A stretch of DNA of 64,000 nt from Phaseolus vulgaris (Eukaryota; Streptophyta; Magnoliopsida; Fabales; Fabaceae): NCBI RefSeq assembly GCF_000499845.2, contig NC_023755.2:33257753-33321752 (forward strand). The letters are read 5' to 3'. The position numbers and the translations under genes were made by a program. Every line of letters begins with the position of its first letter. Position 1 is the stretch's first letter. The notes beneath the pieces were generated by a model, which was not told the DNA's origin, did not search any database, and worked only from the letters and a program-made list of their open reading frames with translations. Positions 24,754 through 34,945 of the stretch are shown piece after piece.

Positions 24754-25508
24754 CCTTCTCATGGAGATGTGCCTTCATAGTTTTCAGATTTTGTTGGTGA
24801 ATGGCGGAAGCATCATGGATTGAAGATGAAGCAAGGTCCTCCTAAGAGTGGTGGTGACCCTGAAGGTGCATGAGAGGTAGGGATTGAGAGTGGTGAGGCC
24901 AATTCTACTTGGAAAGGGAAAATTTGTGAAGATTAAAAGCCTAACCTAGGAGGTTTTGGGCAAGAAGTGAAATTGGCACAATTTGGCAACAATTCACTAA
25001 GTATATTAATCTTGCAAAACTAAGAGCCAAGACACTCCTTAAATAGCTTAGGAGGTCAGTTTACACAAGGCACAAAGGAGAGGGAAATTCAAATGTTATG
25101 CACATGGAGATAGCGCCTAAAATTTAGCACATGGGAGGTAGGTTCTAGAATTCTATCATGTGCAATGAGATCTAGAACCTTACGCTCCTCTTTGGGCTAA
25201 GGTGGGCCGGTCCTAAGTTTAATTAGGAGTAGGAAACTCTAATTAAACTTAGGTTAGCATTTTAGGTACCATTTTGCATGTTCAACAAAATTACAAAAGA
25301 AATAATCTATGCTACTTTTGACAAGAATGTAAAAAGCTATTCTACGCTAGAAACTGTTAGAATATATGGCCTTAAACGAGAGGGGGGGTGAATTGTTTAA
25401 GGAGGATTTTTGAAAACTTTTAAACTTAGAATGGAAATTCTTTGAAAGAACCTTGATTAAGGATTCAGTTTTTCCAAAACAAACAGCAAAAGCACAAAGC
25501 TGGAAAAA

Positions 25509-25539
25509 CAATCGGTTGTTTTAGCGAAACAATCGGTTG
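25509..25539. repeat. Paired CAATCGGTTG dyad, LTR example
   Basis: CAATCGGTTG starts at 25509 and again at 25530, a 21-nt distance, with the linker TTTTAGCGAAA. The word is a near-palindrome (perfect form CAATCGATTG or CAACCGGTTG) and contains CGGTTG, which fits the plant MYB core CNGTTR. The right LTR copy has ATTGG in the first unit, so one unit is mutated there. Confidence 0.9.
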
Positions 25540-26171
25540 TTTATACCAGTTCCAAAATATCAAAACTGAATTAAAGAGATAGGGATAGAGAATTTGTACA
25601 CAGTTGTTTATATTGGTTCACTCCAAACAAGAGCTACATCCAATCTTCTCAGAAACCCTGAGGATAACCACTAAGCAATCACCACTTGATCACTTACACC
25701 ACAACCAAGAGAATGACCTTGAACACCTCAAGAAACACACTCTCCTTGGCCAACACTAAGATTGCTGATCTTGAACACCTCAAGAACACACAGCCAATCT
25801 CAGCAAAACACACACACGAATTGTTCAGCAGTTTACAAAGATTACACTTGTTACAGATGAATATCTGAAATCAATACAAGTAGAATCCTATTCCAGCACC
25901 TTGATCAATCTCTCAACTCTTAAGCAATCTCAGAACTCTTTGAAAAAATCTTAGTTGTTGTTAAAAAAAAAACTTTGTCTCAAGATTCTTAATCCTTAAA
26001 AACCGTTTTTCAGAATATATTCAAGAATATAGTTTGTTATCAAATCTTAACAAACTCTTAATTGCATTTAAAATAGATTGGTCAAAGCATTTAATGACTG
26101 GAGCGTATTCAGTTAAAGCATTTAAAGCTCAGTCAAAGAAAACAGTTTTTCTGTTATGGTTTCAAAACAAA

Positions 26172-26302
26172 CAATCGATTGTTTCCTCGAATCAATCGGT
26201 TGTTTTGTTACTTAACAGATTTCACCATTCAAAAACAGTTTTCAAACTTTCTCAAAACACCTAAGTGTAAACAATCGGTTGTTTCGACCAAACAATCGGT
26301 TG
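26172..26302. repeat. Two further 21-nt-spaced dyad pairs in the copia-1 3' LTR
   Basis: The units start at 26172/26193 and at 26272/26293. The first pair mixes CAATCGATTG with CAATCGGTTG. The second has two CAATCGGTTG units. Both pairs are preserved in the 5' LTR (31828/31849 and 31928/31949). Confidence 0.9.
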
Positions 26303-26505
26303 TTTCAACTTAGTTTGAAAAACCTTTTACTTTGATAAAGATTGAGATGCTAATTGCTTGAGATTTAATCTAAGGGTGGATTACAACATTAAACTACCCC
26401 AGAACAAAGCTTAAACCAGCACAGCAACACACAGCAAAGCAGAGGCTTCAACATCCTTCAAAGGATTTGGATTCTTCAAAACATTGAACACCACTTGGTT
26501 CAACA

Positions 26506-26518
26506 ATCTCCCCCTATT
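26506..26518 (-). promoter_or_regulatory. Polypurine tract of copia-1
   Basis: Directly next to the 3' LTR the minus strand reads CAAATAGGGGGAGAT, a purine-rich run of the kind that primes plus-strand synthesis. A similar block recurs at 26771-26795, and relatives lie at 60498 and 61853 in the copia DNA to the right. Confidence 0.75.
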
Positions 26519-26649
26519 TGATGAAGACAAATCCCTGGTGCTTGTGTTGTACTGATTAAATCTGAAGCAGTTCCTGCAGAAAAAGCATTTATACTATCCA
26601 AAGCTTCTTACAGTAGCAAGTTAGATTATAACTCTTTAAACATAATAAA

Positions 26650-26680
26650 CAATCGGTTGTTTACACGAAACAATCGGTTG
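26650..26680. repeat. Paired CAATCGGTTG dyad in copia-1 3' noncoding region
   Basis: The units start at 26650 and 26671, again 21 nt apart, between the polypurine tract and the stop codon of pol. Confidence 0.9.
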
Positions 26681-26822
26681 TTTCTATCAGCAGCAGCAGA
26701 AAACACTTTTATACTAAGAGATTTAAACATTTTATTGCATATAAGACACAGATATACAAGAACCAATAATTCTCCCTCTATTTGTCTTCACAAATAGACT
26801 TTAACATGTATCAAAGACAGAT

Positions 26823-28223
26823 TTAAGAGAGATTATTAAGATCAAGAATACCTAACTCATTTCTTAAGAAGAAAAACCTCTCTTTTGGCAAAGGCTTTGT
26901 GAAGATGTCAGCTAGCTGCAGTTTGGTCTCCACAAACTTTACTTCACAGTTCCCATTTTGCACATGATCTCTGATGAAATGATGTCTTATTTCAATATGT
27001 TTGGTCCTTGAGTGCTGGATTTGATTTTTGGTAAGATTTATTGCACTTGTGTTATCACACATCAAAGGAACTTTGCTGATTTGTAAACCAAAATCTGCAA
27101 GTTGTTGTTTGAGCCATAGGATCTGTGCACAGCAGCTACCAACAGCTATATATTCTGCCTCAGCAGTAGAGAGAGCAACACATGCTTGCTTCTTGCTATG
27201 CCATGAGATTAGGCTTGAGCCAAGAAGGTGACAAGTACCACTTGTGCTCTTTCTATCTAGCTTGCAACCTGCAAAGTCAGAATCTGAATAACCAATTAAA
27301 TGTATTGGAGAATGAGAAGGATACCATAGTCCTACAGATGATGTTCCTTTGAGATATTTTAGAATCCTTTTTGCAGCTTTGAAGTGTGATTCTTTAGGAT
27401 TTGCTTGATATCTTGCACATAGACACACCGCAAACATGATGTCCGGCCTACTTGCTGTTAGATAAAGCAATGATCCAATCAAACCTCTGTATTTTGTTTG
27501 ATCTATACTCTTTCCAGCAGCATCTGCATCCATGTAGCAGCTTGATGGCATTGGAGTGCTTGCCTCTTTGCAATTCTCCATTTCAAACTTTTTGAGAATT
27601 TCCTTGCAATACTTTGATTGACTTAGGAGGATCCCATCCTTTGTTTGTTTAACCTGCAATCCAAGAAAGAAAGATAGTTCTCCCATCATAGACATTTCAA
27701 ACTCACCTTTCATTGCAGCCACAAATTCTTCACACAACCTATCTTGTGTAGCACCAAAAATGATGTCATCAACATAGATTTGCACAAGAATTATTTCTGC
27801 ATTTGACTTCTTGATGAAGAGAGTCTTGTCTACCATTCCTCTTTCATAACCATGTGATAGCAGAAAGTTGCTAAGTCTCTCATACCACTGCCTTGGAGCT
27901 TGTTTCAGTCCATACAAAGCTTTCTTCAACTTGAAGACATGGTTGGGATACTTGTGATCTTCAAAGCCCGGTGGTTGATCTACATAGACTTCCTCATTGA
28001 TGTAGCCATTCAAGAAGGCACTCTTTACATCCATTTGGAAGAGTTTAAAACCACTCATACAAGCAAAAACCAGCAGCAGCCTCACAGCCTCCAATCTAGC
28101 CACAGGAGCAAAGGTTTCACCATAGTCTATGCCCTCTTCTTGATTGTAGCCTTTGGCAACTAGCCTTGCTTTGTTTCTAGTGATCACTCCATCCTCATCT
28201 AGCTTGTTCCTCATTTCTTTCAA
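26823..28223 (-). pseudogene. copia-1 reverse transcriptase and RNase H
   Basis: This is an open stretch of 466 codons. The RT region has F-A-P-V-A-R-L-E-A (residues 38-46), Q-M-D-V-K-S-A-F-L-N-G (63-73), P-P-G-F (84-87), K-K-A-L-Y-G-L-K-Q-A-P-R (100-111) and the catalytic Y-V-D-D (150-153). The RNaseH region has D-S-D-F-A-G (314-319), S-T-A-E-A-E-Y (352-358), D-N (390-391) and H-S-R-T-K-H-I. All recognised catalytic acidic residues are present, and the ending A-D-I-F-T-K-P-L-P is the usual copia C end. The true polyprotein continues upstream, but a deletion of about 68 bp at 28195-28225 removes the W-x-L-V-P...K-W-V-F stretch and shifts the frame. The first Met is not a real start. Confidence 0.93.
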
Positions 28224-29839
28224 ATTGGTTTAGCTCTTCATGCATAGCTTCAACCCACTTCTCATCCTTGAGAGCTTCCTCAATTGACTTTGGTTCAATT
28301 TGAGAAACAAAAGCTGTGTGCCTGCAGTAGTTTGAGATGGAGCTACGTATGGAGACACCTTCCTTTATCTGCCCTATGATGTTATCCACAGACAGATCTC
28401 TAGGAATCCTCCATTCTTTGGGCAGCTCACTCTGTTGCAGAATTTCAATCGGTTGTTTCTGCGAATCAACCGATTGTTTTTCTGCACAGATATCTAGCTT
28501 CTCCAAACTGATGCTCTGTTCATCTTCCTCAGCACTGATATTTGGGTTCTGACAGATTCTGTGATCTACCTCATCAAAGACTACGTGAACTGATTCTTCT
28601 ACAGTCATCAATCTTTTGTTGTAGACTCTATATGCATGGCTTGTGAGAGAATAACCAATGAAAATGCCAAGGTCAGCTTTCTCATCAAACTTTCCCAAGC
28701 TTTCCTTTCCATTGTTGAGAACGAAACAGCTACAACCAAAGACTTTGAGGTGACTGATGTTAGGCTTCCTTCCATTGAAAAGTTCATATGGAGTTTTCTT
28801 CAAAATGGGCCTTATAAGCACCCTATTCATCACATAACAAGAGGTGCTCACTCCATCTGCCCAAAAATACTTAGGAAGTGATGACTCACTAAGCATTGTC
28901 CTTGCAAGCTCTTCAAGAGATCTGTTCTTCCTCTCTACAACTCCATTTTGCTGTGGTGTTCTTGGAGCAGAGAAATTGTGTAGAATCCCCAACTTCTCAC
29001 AGAACTTGACAAACTTCTCATTTTGGAATTCTCTTCCATGGTCACTCCTTATGGAGCCTATGTTGCTGTTTTTTTTTGTTTTGAAGCCTTCTTGCTAGCC
29101 TTTTGAATGCAGCAAAGGCATCACTCTTTGATTTTAAGAACAAGGTCCAAGTGTACCTAAAGAAATCATCAACAATAACAAGAGCATAATAATTTCCACC
29201 AAGACTCATAGTTCTAGAGGGTCCAAAGAGATCCATGTGAAGGAGTTCAAGAGGTCTCAATGAAGAGACAACATTTTTGGTTTTAAAAGAACTTTTCACT
29301 TGTTTCCCTTTTTGGCAAGCTTCACAAATGTGATCCTTCTCAAACTTGAGTTTTGGCAGCCCAATCACAAGATCTTTTGATATTAGCTTGTTCAAATGAT
29401 TCATGTGAATATGAGCAATTCTTCTATGCCAAAGCCAAGATTCATCTTGCTTGGATAGAAGACATCCAATTGAACACGGTGAAGAGATATCTAGAAGATA
29501 CACATTGTTAACTCTCTTACCTACCAACATTACCTCTTTGGTGTTAGGCAGACAAATTTCACATGTGTTTGTCTTGAACATCACTTGATACCCCTTGTCA
29601 CATAGTTGGCTAATGCTCAGAAGATTATGCTTTAGGCCTTCAACGAAGAGCACATCATGGATCACCAAGATGCTCTCATCTCCTATGGATCCTCTTCCAA
29701 GAATTCTTCCTTTGTTGTTGTCTCCATAGGTGACATGACCCTCTTGCTTGAAGGATATTCTCAGGAACTTTGATTTGTCCCCTGTCATATGCTTGGAGCA
29801 TCCACTGTCCAAGTACCAAAGTTGCTTTCTTTCCTCCAA
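28195..29839 (-). pseudogene. copia-1 protease, GAG-pre-integrase and integrase
   Basis: Two open stretches (29042-29839 and 28195-28992) follow each other on the minus strand. The first has L-W-Y-L-D-S-G-C-S-K-H-M, the aspartic protease D-S-G site. The GAG-pre-integrase zinc ligands follow (H-x-R-I-A-H, then C-E-A-C-Q-K-G-K-Q), then H-M-D-L-F-G-P (first catalytic Asp). The frame is then lost in an A run near 29068-29077. The second stretch has P-Q-Q-N-G-V-V-E-R-K-N with the catalytic Glu, then F-G-C-S-C-F-V and the G-Y-S...Y-R-V-Y-N C-terminal region. The middle Asp (S-D-H-G-R-E-F) is readable in the intervening 50 bases. A 21-nt-spaced motif pair lies in the variable linker at 28446-28476. 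Confidence 0.92.
28446..28476. repeat. Paired dyad inside copia-1 coding sequence (integrase-RT linker)
   Basis: CAATCGGTTG at 28446 and CAACCGATTG at 28467 are 21 nt apart. On the coding (minus) strand they read K-Q-S-V-D-S-Q then K-Q-P-I-E, so the DNA repeat becomes a seven-residue peptide repeat in frame. Confidence 0.9.
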
Positions 29840-30033
29840 GATGTCCTACAAAAAAGATTTTCAAGTACATAGGTTTGGTCCCCTTATGAATGTGGGTCCA
29901 TTTGGTTCATACTCATCAATACAAGCTTTATTTTTCTTGGGAATCCACTTCATAAGCCCTTTAGGAACATCATGTTTTCTGATTTTACAGAATCGCACAG
30001 AATGACCTCTTTTCATGCAATAGAAGCATGTAA

Positions 30034-30064
30034 CAATCGGTTGTTTCGATGATCCAATCGATTG
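30034..30064. repeat. Paired dyad inside copia-1 gag, next to the zinc knuckle
   Basis: CAATCGGTTG at 30034 and CAATCGATTG at 30055, 21 nt apart. The coding strand reads K-Q-S-I-G-S-S then K-Q-P-I-V directly before the first knuckle Cys. Confidence 0.9.
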
Positions 30065-30388
30065 TTTTTCTGGCATTTTCGAAAATGATTTTGAAAATCT
30101 ATCTTGCTTGTTTTGTGGATTAAAACCCAATCCAAATTTTCCAAAAACACAATTTTGAGATGCTAGCACACTCTCAAAGTTAGATTGGCCTTTAGAAAGC
30201 TTATCCACAGTTTTAACAAGATAGTGGACCTTCTTTTCAAGATTTTCGCAATTTTCACAAACTAGAGTATCACACTTGCAAGAGGAGTTTTTGTAAATGA
30301 TTTCCAGATTTTCAAAATCCATTTTTGAATTTTCTAAATCCTCTTCCAGTGCCTTTACTCTGTTTTCAAGCCAGCTATTCTTTTCTTT

Positions 30389-30419
30389 CAATCGATTGTT
30401 CAAGAAAGCCAATCGGTTG
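30389..30419. repeat. Paired dyad inside the copia-1 gag coiled-coil region
   Basis: CAATCGATTG at 30389 and CAATCGGTTG at 30410, 21 nt apart. The coding strand reads N-R-L-A-F-L-N then N-R-L-K-E-K, so the DNA period matches a coiled-coil heptad here and part of the conservation could be at protein level. Confidence 0.85.
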
Positions 30420-30991
30420 GCTTCTTCATGCGTTTCTTGAAAGGCTTGAAGCAATTGACCATAATTTTCAGAGTTTGAAGAATTTGATGAACTTACACTA
30501 CATGAGTCATCCTCCCTTCTGGTCATTAAGCAAAGATTGAGGCTTTTCTTATTTTGCCTTCTCTTTCTTCTTGTTTGACTCTTTGTCATTGCTTCCTTTG
30601 GTTCATGAGCATCCTTGAGTGTCTCCCACATTTCCTTAGCAGTTTTGCACTTCGATATCCTGAAAAATTCATTAGTATCTAGTGCAGAAGCTATAATGTT
30701 TTGAGCAGACTTATCAAGCTGAGCCATCTTACATTCATCATTTGTCCAATTGGACAAAGGTTTGTAATAAAAGAATTATCCTTTTTGAATTTTGGAATGT
30801 AAGGACCATTCTCAATTGAGTCCCAAATTCTTTGATCAATAGATTCAATAAAGATTTTCATTCTTTCTTCCCAAAACTTATAAATCAATCCACAGAATAA
30901 AGGTGGTTTGTAGATTGAAGCACCCTCCTCAAAAGATAGTTTTCCAGCCATAGGAAAAAGTTTTTAGATCAACTTGAATAACTTTCAAGAA

Positions 30992-31008
30992 CCAAGCTCT
31001 TGATGCCA
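30992..31008 (-). promoter_or_regulatory. Primer binding site of copia-1 (tRNA-Met type)
   Basis: Just inside the 5' LTR the minus strand reads TGGCATCAAGAGCTTGG, close to the TGGTATCAGAGC sequence complementary to the 3' end of initiator tRNA-Met that primes most plant copia elements. Confidence 0.85.
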
Positions 31009-31010
31009 AT

Positions 31011-32161
31011 TGTTAGAATATATGGCCTTAAACGAGAGGGGGGGGGGGTGAATTGTTTAAGGAGGATTTTTGAAAACTTTTAAACTTAGAATGGAAATTC
31101 TTTGAAAGAACCTTGATTAAGGATTCAGTTTTTCCAAAACAAACAACAAAAGCACAAAGCTGGAAAAACAATTGGTTGTTTTAGCGAAACAATCGGTTGT
31201 TTATACCAGTTCCAAAATATCAAAACTGAATTAAAGAGATAGAGAAAGAGAATTTGTACACAGTTGTTTATACTAGTTCACTCCAAACAAGAGCTATATC
31301 CAGTCTTCTCAGAAACCCTGAGGATAACCACTAAGCAATCACCACTTGATCACTTACACCACAACCAAGAGAATGACCTTGAACACCTCAAGAAACACAC
31401 TCTCCTTGGCCAACACTAAGATTGCTGATCTTGAACACCTCAAGAACACACAACCAATCTCAGCAAAACACACACACGAATTGTTCAACAGTTTACAAAG
31501 ATTACACTTGTTACAGATGAATATCTGAAATCAACACAAGTAGAATCCTATTCCAGCACCTTGATCAATCTCTCAACTCTTAAGCAATCTCAGAACTCTT
31601 TGAAAAATCTTAGTTGTTAAAAAAAAAAATTTGTCTCAAGATTCTTAATCCTTAAAAACCGTTTTTCAGAATATATTCAAGAATATAGTTTGTTATCAAA
31701 TCTTAACAAACTCTTAATTGCATTTAAAATAGATTGGTCAAAGCATTTAATGACTGGAGCGTATTCAGTTAAAGCATTTAAAGCTCAGTCAAAGAAAACA
31801 GTTTTTCTGTTATGGTTTCAAAACAAACAATCGATTGTTTCCTCGAATCAATCGGTTGTTTTGTTACTTAACAGATTTCACCATTCAAAAACAGTTTTCA
31901 AACTTTCTCAAAACACCTAAGTGTAAACAATCGGTTGTTTCGACAAAACAATCGGTTGTTTCAACTTAGTTTGGAAAACATTTTACTTTGATAAAGATTG
32001 AGATGCTAATTGCTTGAGATTTAATCTAAGGGTGGATTACAACATTAAACTACCCCAGAACAAAGCTTAAACCAGCATAGCAACACACAGCAAAGCAGAG
32101 GCTTCAACATCCTTCAAAGGATTTGGATTCTTCAAAACATTGAACACCACTTGGTTCAACA
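31011..32161 (-). repeat. 5' LTR of copia-1
   Basis: Same length and ends as 25355-26505. It differs by a longer G run (near 31040) and about 16 visible base changes. It carries dyad pairs at 31169, 31828 and 31928, all with 21-nt distance. Confidence 0.95.
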
Positions 32162-32325
32162 GAAACTTGGCTTCTTATAACATGTAGAGGTAGGTCTCTC
32201 TGCCATCAGTAACAGTGTTCCAATCCTCTTCAAGCTTTCTAGCCATGTCCCTAGTGATTGGCCCAATATGACATGGTGGTTGGCTTTCAGTTGTAGTGAT
32301 GCTTGACCCTCTTCCATCCCCTTCT

Positions 32326-32692
32326 GCTGGGAGGTGACCACCATGTCATCTATGTAGGCTTGGACATTTCGCCCTAACATGGGCTTTAGTACCCTGTCCA
32401 TCAACTGCTGGTAGGTGGCTCCTGCATTCTTTAGTATGAAGGGCATGACTTTGTAGCAATAACAAGACAGTTCCGTTATGAATGCTTTCTTGCACTCGTC
32501 CCTGGGGTGCATCATGATCTGGTTGTAACTAGAAAAGGCATCCAGGAAGCTGAGTAATCTGCATCCGAAGGCATTGTCCACCAAAGCATCAATATTGGGC
32601 AACGGGTAAGAATCCTTTGGACAGGCCTTGTTGAGGTCCATGAAGTCAACACACATCCTCCACTTTCCGCTGTCCTTCTTGACTAGTACCAC
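32326..32692 (-). pseudogene. Tat-1 reverse transcriptase palm (5' part)
   Basis: The minus strand carries M-V-L-V-K-K-D-S-G-K-W-R-M-C-V-D-F (fingers/palm), A-C-P-K-D-S-Y-P-L-P, F-L-D-A-F-S-S-Y-N-Q-I and the catalytic Y-I-D-D-M-V, all typical of gypsy RTs. After S-Q-Q-K the frame enters the short nested element. The matching downstream part is at 24051-24753. Upstream, 32693-32815 links to the region before RT with stops. Confidence 0.9.
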
Positions 32693-32815
32693 ATTGGCAA
32701 GCCACTCGGGGTACTGAATTTCACTAATGTGGCCAACCTTCAGTAGCTTCTCCGTCTCTTCTCGTACGACCCAACGCCTTTCTTCGTTGAATTTTTGCCT
32801 TCTCTGGCAGACGGG

Positions 32816-33811
32816 TCAGACATGAGGGTCCATGGTGAGACGGTGACACAGGAAGTTAGGGTCTATATCGGGCATGTCAGAGGCGGACCATGCAAAAGCG
32901 TCAAGGTGTCGTGCTATGACCTCAACAACCTGATCCTGCGACTCTTGGCTTAAGGACCGCCCGAATTTGAACGTCTTCCCACCGATTTCTCTTTCTACCA
33001 CGTCTCCCACGGGCTCGGGTCGATTCGCACGGGCGATCTCTACGTGGGTCACCCCGTCTTCTCTTGGGGGTCTGGTCGTAACAGCAAACACCCCTCTTTG
33101 AGGCTGTTTTCGTAGCACTTCTTCGCTTCTTTTTGGTCAGATTTAATGGTGATCACCGCACCCTCAAGGGAAGGCAACTTCATCTTCATATGCCTCGTGG
33201 AGGCAACTGCTCCTATCCTGTTTAAAGCTGTCCTACCTAACAGTATATTATAGGCCGAGGGAGTATTAACAACGAGATACCTGATGTTGGTAATGCACGA
33301 AGTCGTGCCATCCGTGAACGTCGTCCTAAACTCGATGTGCCCACGAACCTCCACCTGATCCCTTGCAAAACCATGCAAACATCCGGTCCTTGGACAGTTG
33401 TAACTGGTTGAAGGTCGTCAAGAACATCACGTCGGCTGAACTCCCTTGGTCCACGAGGACACAGTGCACCTTCCTTCCTGTTGTGACTAGTGAAATCACT
33501 ATCGGGTCATTGTCATGGGGTATGACATCTTGGAGGTTGGCCTTGGTGAAGACGAGGTCGACATCGGGGGTTTGGTCTACCTGTTGTACCTCTACTACCA
33601 TTATGCCTCGTGCGTACTTCTTTCGCTGGGAGGCAGTGCACCCTCCCCCTGAGAATCCTCCTGAGATGGTGTTTACCTCCTCGTGGATAGGCACCTCGTG
33701 CCCCTGGTCCGCCTCTGCAGTTACAAACGCCTGGTCGTCTTGTGGCTCTTGAAGATAATCCTTTAAGAAACCGCTTTTTACCAGCTCATCTAGTTGGTGT
33801 GCCAAGGCCAA
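32816..33811 (-). pseudogene. Tat-1 protease and pre-RT region
   Basis: Three overlapping frames join here. 33326-33811 has G-G-F-S-G-G-G, then V-L-V-D-Q-G-S-S-A-D, the D-x-G protease site in the form usual for Tat elements. 33049-33378 has G-H-I-E-F-R-T-T-F and A-Y-N-I-L-L-G-R, the second protease motif. 32816-33118 has A-F-A-W-S-A-S-D-M-P, the conserved stretch before the RT. Frame changes between them break the polyprotein. Confidence 0.85.
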
Positions 33812-33829
33812 ACAATTACGTATGTAGTG

Positions 33830-34873
33830 GCCATTTGCCTGGTGAAACTAACACCAAGCGCTCTTGTTGGGTCCCATCTTCCTATCGGTCTTTGCTGGTA
33901 CCTTCAGCCTAACCACTATGTTCGGGATAACAATCAACTCCTTGAGTTCTACTCAAAAGTTATGCTTCGGGGGTGGGTCCCTTCGTGTGCACGTCCCCCT
34001 CTGGGTCCGCTCGTAGGGTTTTCCCATCCCCTTTTTCTCTGTGTTTGCCTTGTGCACCCTCATAGGCTGAGGTCGTGCCACCGCGCAAGGTCGGACAGGA
34101 TTGACAAGACCTTGTTTCTACGTTACTCGATCATTTGCGACGATGTGTGCCAACACTCGACGTCTAATTTTTGTGAACGTCTTTGGGTAGAACCTTAGCA
34201 GTGACTCATTGAAAGGTCCAGGTAGCATTCTTTTGACAAAGGCATGCACCGTCATGGCCTCATCAATAGGTTTCAATCTCACCACTTGGACCCCAAACCT
34301 ATTGAGGTAGTCCTTCATGGACTCCCTCTAGTACTATTTGACGTTGAAAACATCATAAGAAAGTCGGATGGGGGCCTTGTTAACAAGGTACTGCTCCCTA
34401 AACAGCGTTGCAAACTGGTCAAAGGTGGTGATGTGCCCGTCGGGTAAACCATTCCAACGCCGCGCCTGACAACATGCTCATAAGCATCTTGCAGTACACA
34501 ATGTCAGATCCTCCTGTAAGCATCATTTGGGTGTGGAACGCCGTGAGATGGGCCTTTGGGTCCTCTACTCTTGTGAAAGAGACTTTCGAACCTAGAGACG
34601 TTGTTGCTAACGCCGTATTCATGATTGCTTGTGAGAATGGCATGGGACGTGCCCTAAGTGGTACAGGCGGGGCACGTTCGTCCGTTGTGTGCTCCCCTAC
34701 TTGTTGCAGATCCCTACGCAGTTCTTTATTGGCTCTGCGTTGTCCGCTCGTGACGCTGCTACTTCTACTTGGAGGGCACACATCGTATCCAAGATTTGCT
34801 GTGTGGTAACGTTGTCTCCTTGAGGGGGTGCACCTCCTGCGGATCTAACAGTTCCTTGCCTTGTACTCCTCAT
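33830..34873 (-). pseudogene. Tat-1 gag, frameshifted
   Basis: A likely start lies at 34873 (MRSTRQGTVRSAGG). The frame is lost within about 60 codons and continues in another frame (34419-34781) with F-T-R-V-E-D-P-K-A-H-L-T-A-F and L-S-G-A-A-L-E-W-F, the retrotransposon gag core. A further piece (34118-34318) has M-K-D-Y-L-N-R-F and A-F-V-K-R-M-L-P-G-P-F. The zinc-knuckle region expected near 33830-34100 is degenerate. Gag forms the virus-like particle in functional relatives. Confidence 0.82.
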
Positions 34874-34923
34874 GTTTCTGGTAAAGACTCCTAACGTGAT
34901 TACGAGTGGGACCTTCTTTTAAC

Positions 34924-34945
34924 GGGCCCCACGATGGGCGCCAAA
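34924..34945 (-). promoter_or_regulatory. Primer binding site of Tat-1
   Basis: Directly inside the 5' LTR the minus strand reads TTTGGCGCCCATCGTGGGGC, the TGGCGCC...GTGGGG form commonly found after the LTR in Tat/Ogre-type gypsy elements. Confidence 0.8.

Larger units (their letters stand above)
25355..26505 (-). repeat. 3' LTR of copia-1
   Basis: This LTR is near-identical to 31011-32161. It contains three paired CAATCGGTTG-type dyads (starting 25509, 26172 and 26272), each with a 21-nt repeat distance. A TATTCAAGAATATAG block near 26020-26035 is the only TATA-like candidate and is weak. Confidence 0.95.
29861..30951 (-). pseudogene. copia-1 gag (capsid/nucleocapsid)
   Basis: It starts MAGKLSFEEG at 30951, the usual copia gag start, followed by P-P-L-F-C-G and Y-K-F-W-E-E-R-M. 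A single-base loss near 30760 shifts the frame. The next stretch (29861-30757) continues with D-E-C-K-M-A-Q-L-D-K-S-A and A-K-E-M-W-E-T-L, then a long charged, coiled-coil-like region, and the CCHC zinc knuckle C-F-Y-C-M-K-R-G-H-S-V-R-F-C. Two in-frame stops (TGA and TAG, about 29834-29862) separate it from protease. Motif pairs are embedded at 30034-30064 (just before the knuckle) and 30389-30419 (coiled-coil region). Confidence 0.9.
25355..32161 (-). mobile_element. Full-length Ty1/copia retrotransposon, copia-1
   Basis: Two 1151-bp LTRs (25355-26505, 31011-32161) are flanked by the perfect duplication GAAAC (25350-25354 and 32162-32166). The LTRs start TGTTAGAATATATGG and end TTGGTTCAACA. 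A tRNA-Met-type PBS lies inside the right LTR and a polypurine tract inside the left one, so transcription runs on the minus strand. Gag, protease, integrase, RT and RNaseH occur in copia order. By eye the LTRs differ at about 16 positions plus a few indels (about 1.4%), so it is a recent insertion, younger than Tat-1. Coding is broken by frameshifts, two stops and a deletion, so it is not autonomous. Confidence 0.96.
24760..32319 (-). mobile_element. Short gag-fragment-bearing element (about 0.75 kb without the nested copia) inside Tat-1 RT
   Basis: The RT frame breaks after S-Q-Q-K and resumes at E-K-H-V. Both sides carry CCTTCT (24754-24759 and 32320-32325), a 6-bp duplication. The element itself is 24760-25354 plus 32162-32319, split by the copia insertion. 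It begins ATGGA on the minus strand and ends TCCAT, a very short inverted terminus. Near its start on that strand lies G-P-I-T-R-D-M-A-R-K-L, then D-G-R-E-T-Y-L-Y-M-L, resembling the tail of a gypsy gag. The relative at 57350-58067 sits in the RT of Tat-2. It could be a TRIM/LARD-like derivative, but I see no LTR pair, so the class is unresolved. Confidence 0.65.

Noticed and set aside
25686..26264. Plus-strand ORFs in the copia LTR, repeated at 31346-31920
   Set aside because: Duplication reflects the two LTR copies. The frames run antisense to the element and show no domain.
30992..31008. tRNA gene
   Set aside because: The tRNA-like sequence is only the primer binding site next to an LTR. 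No cloverleaf is present here or elsewhere in the window that I could find.
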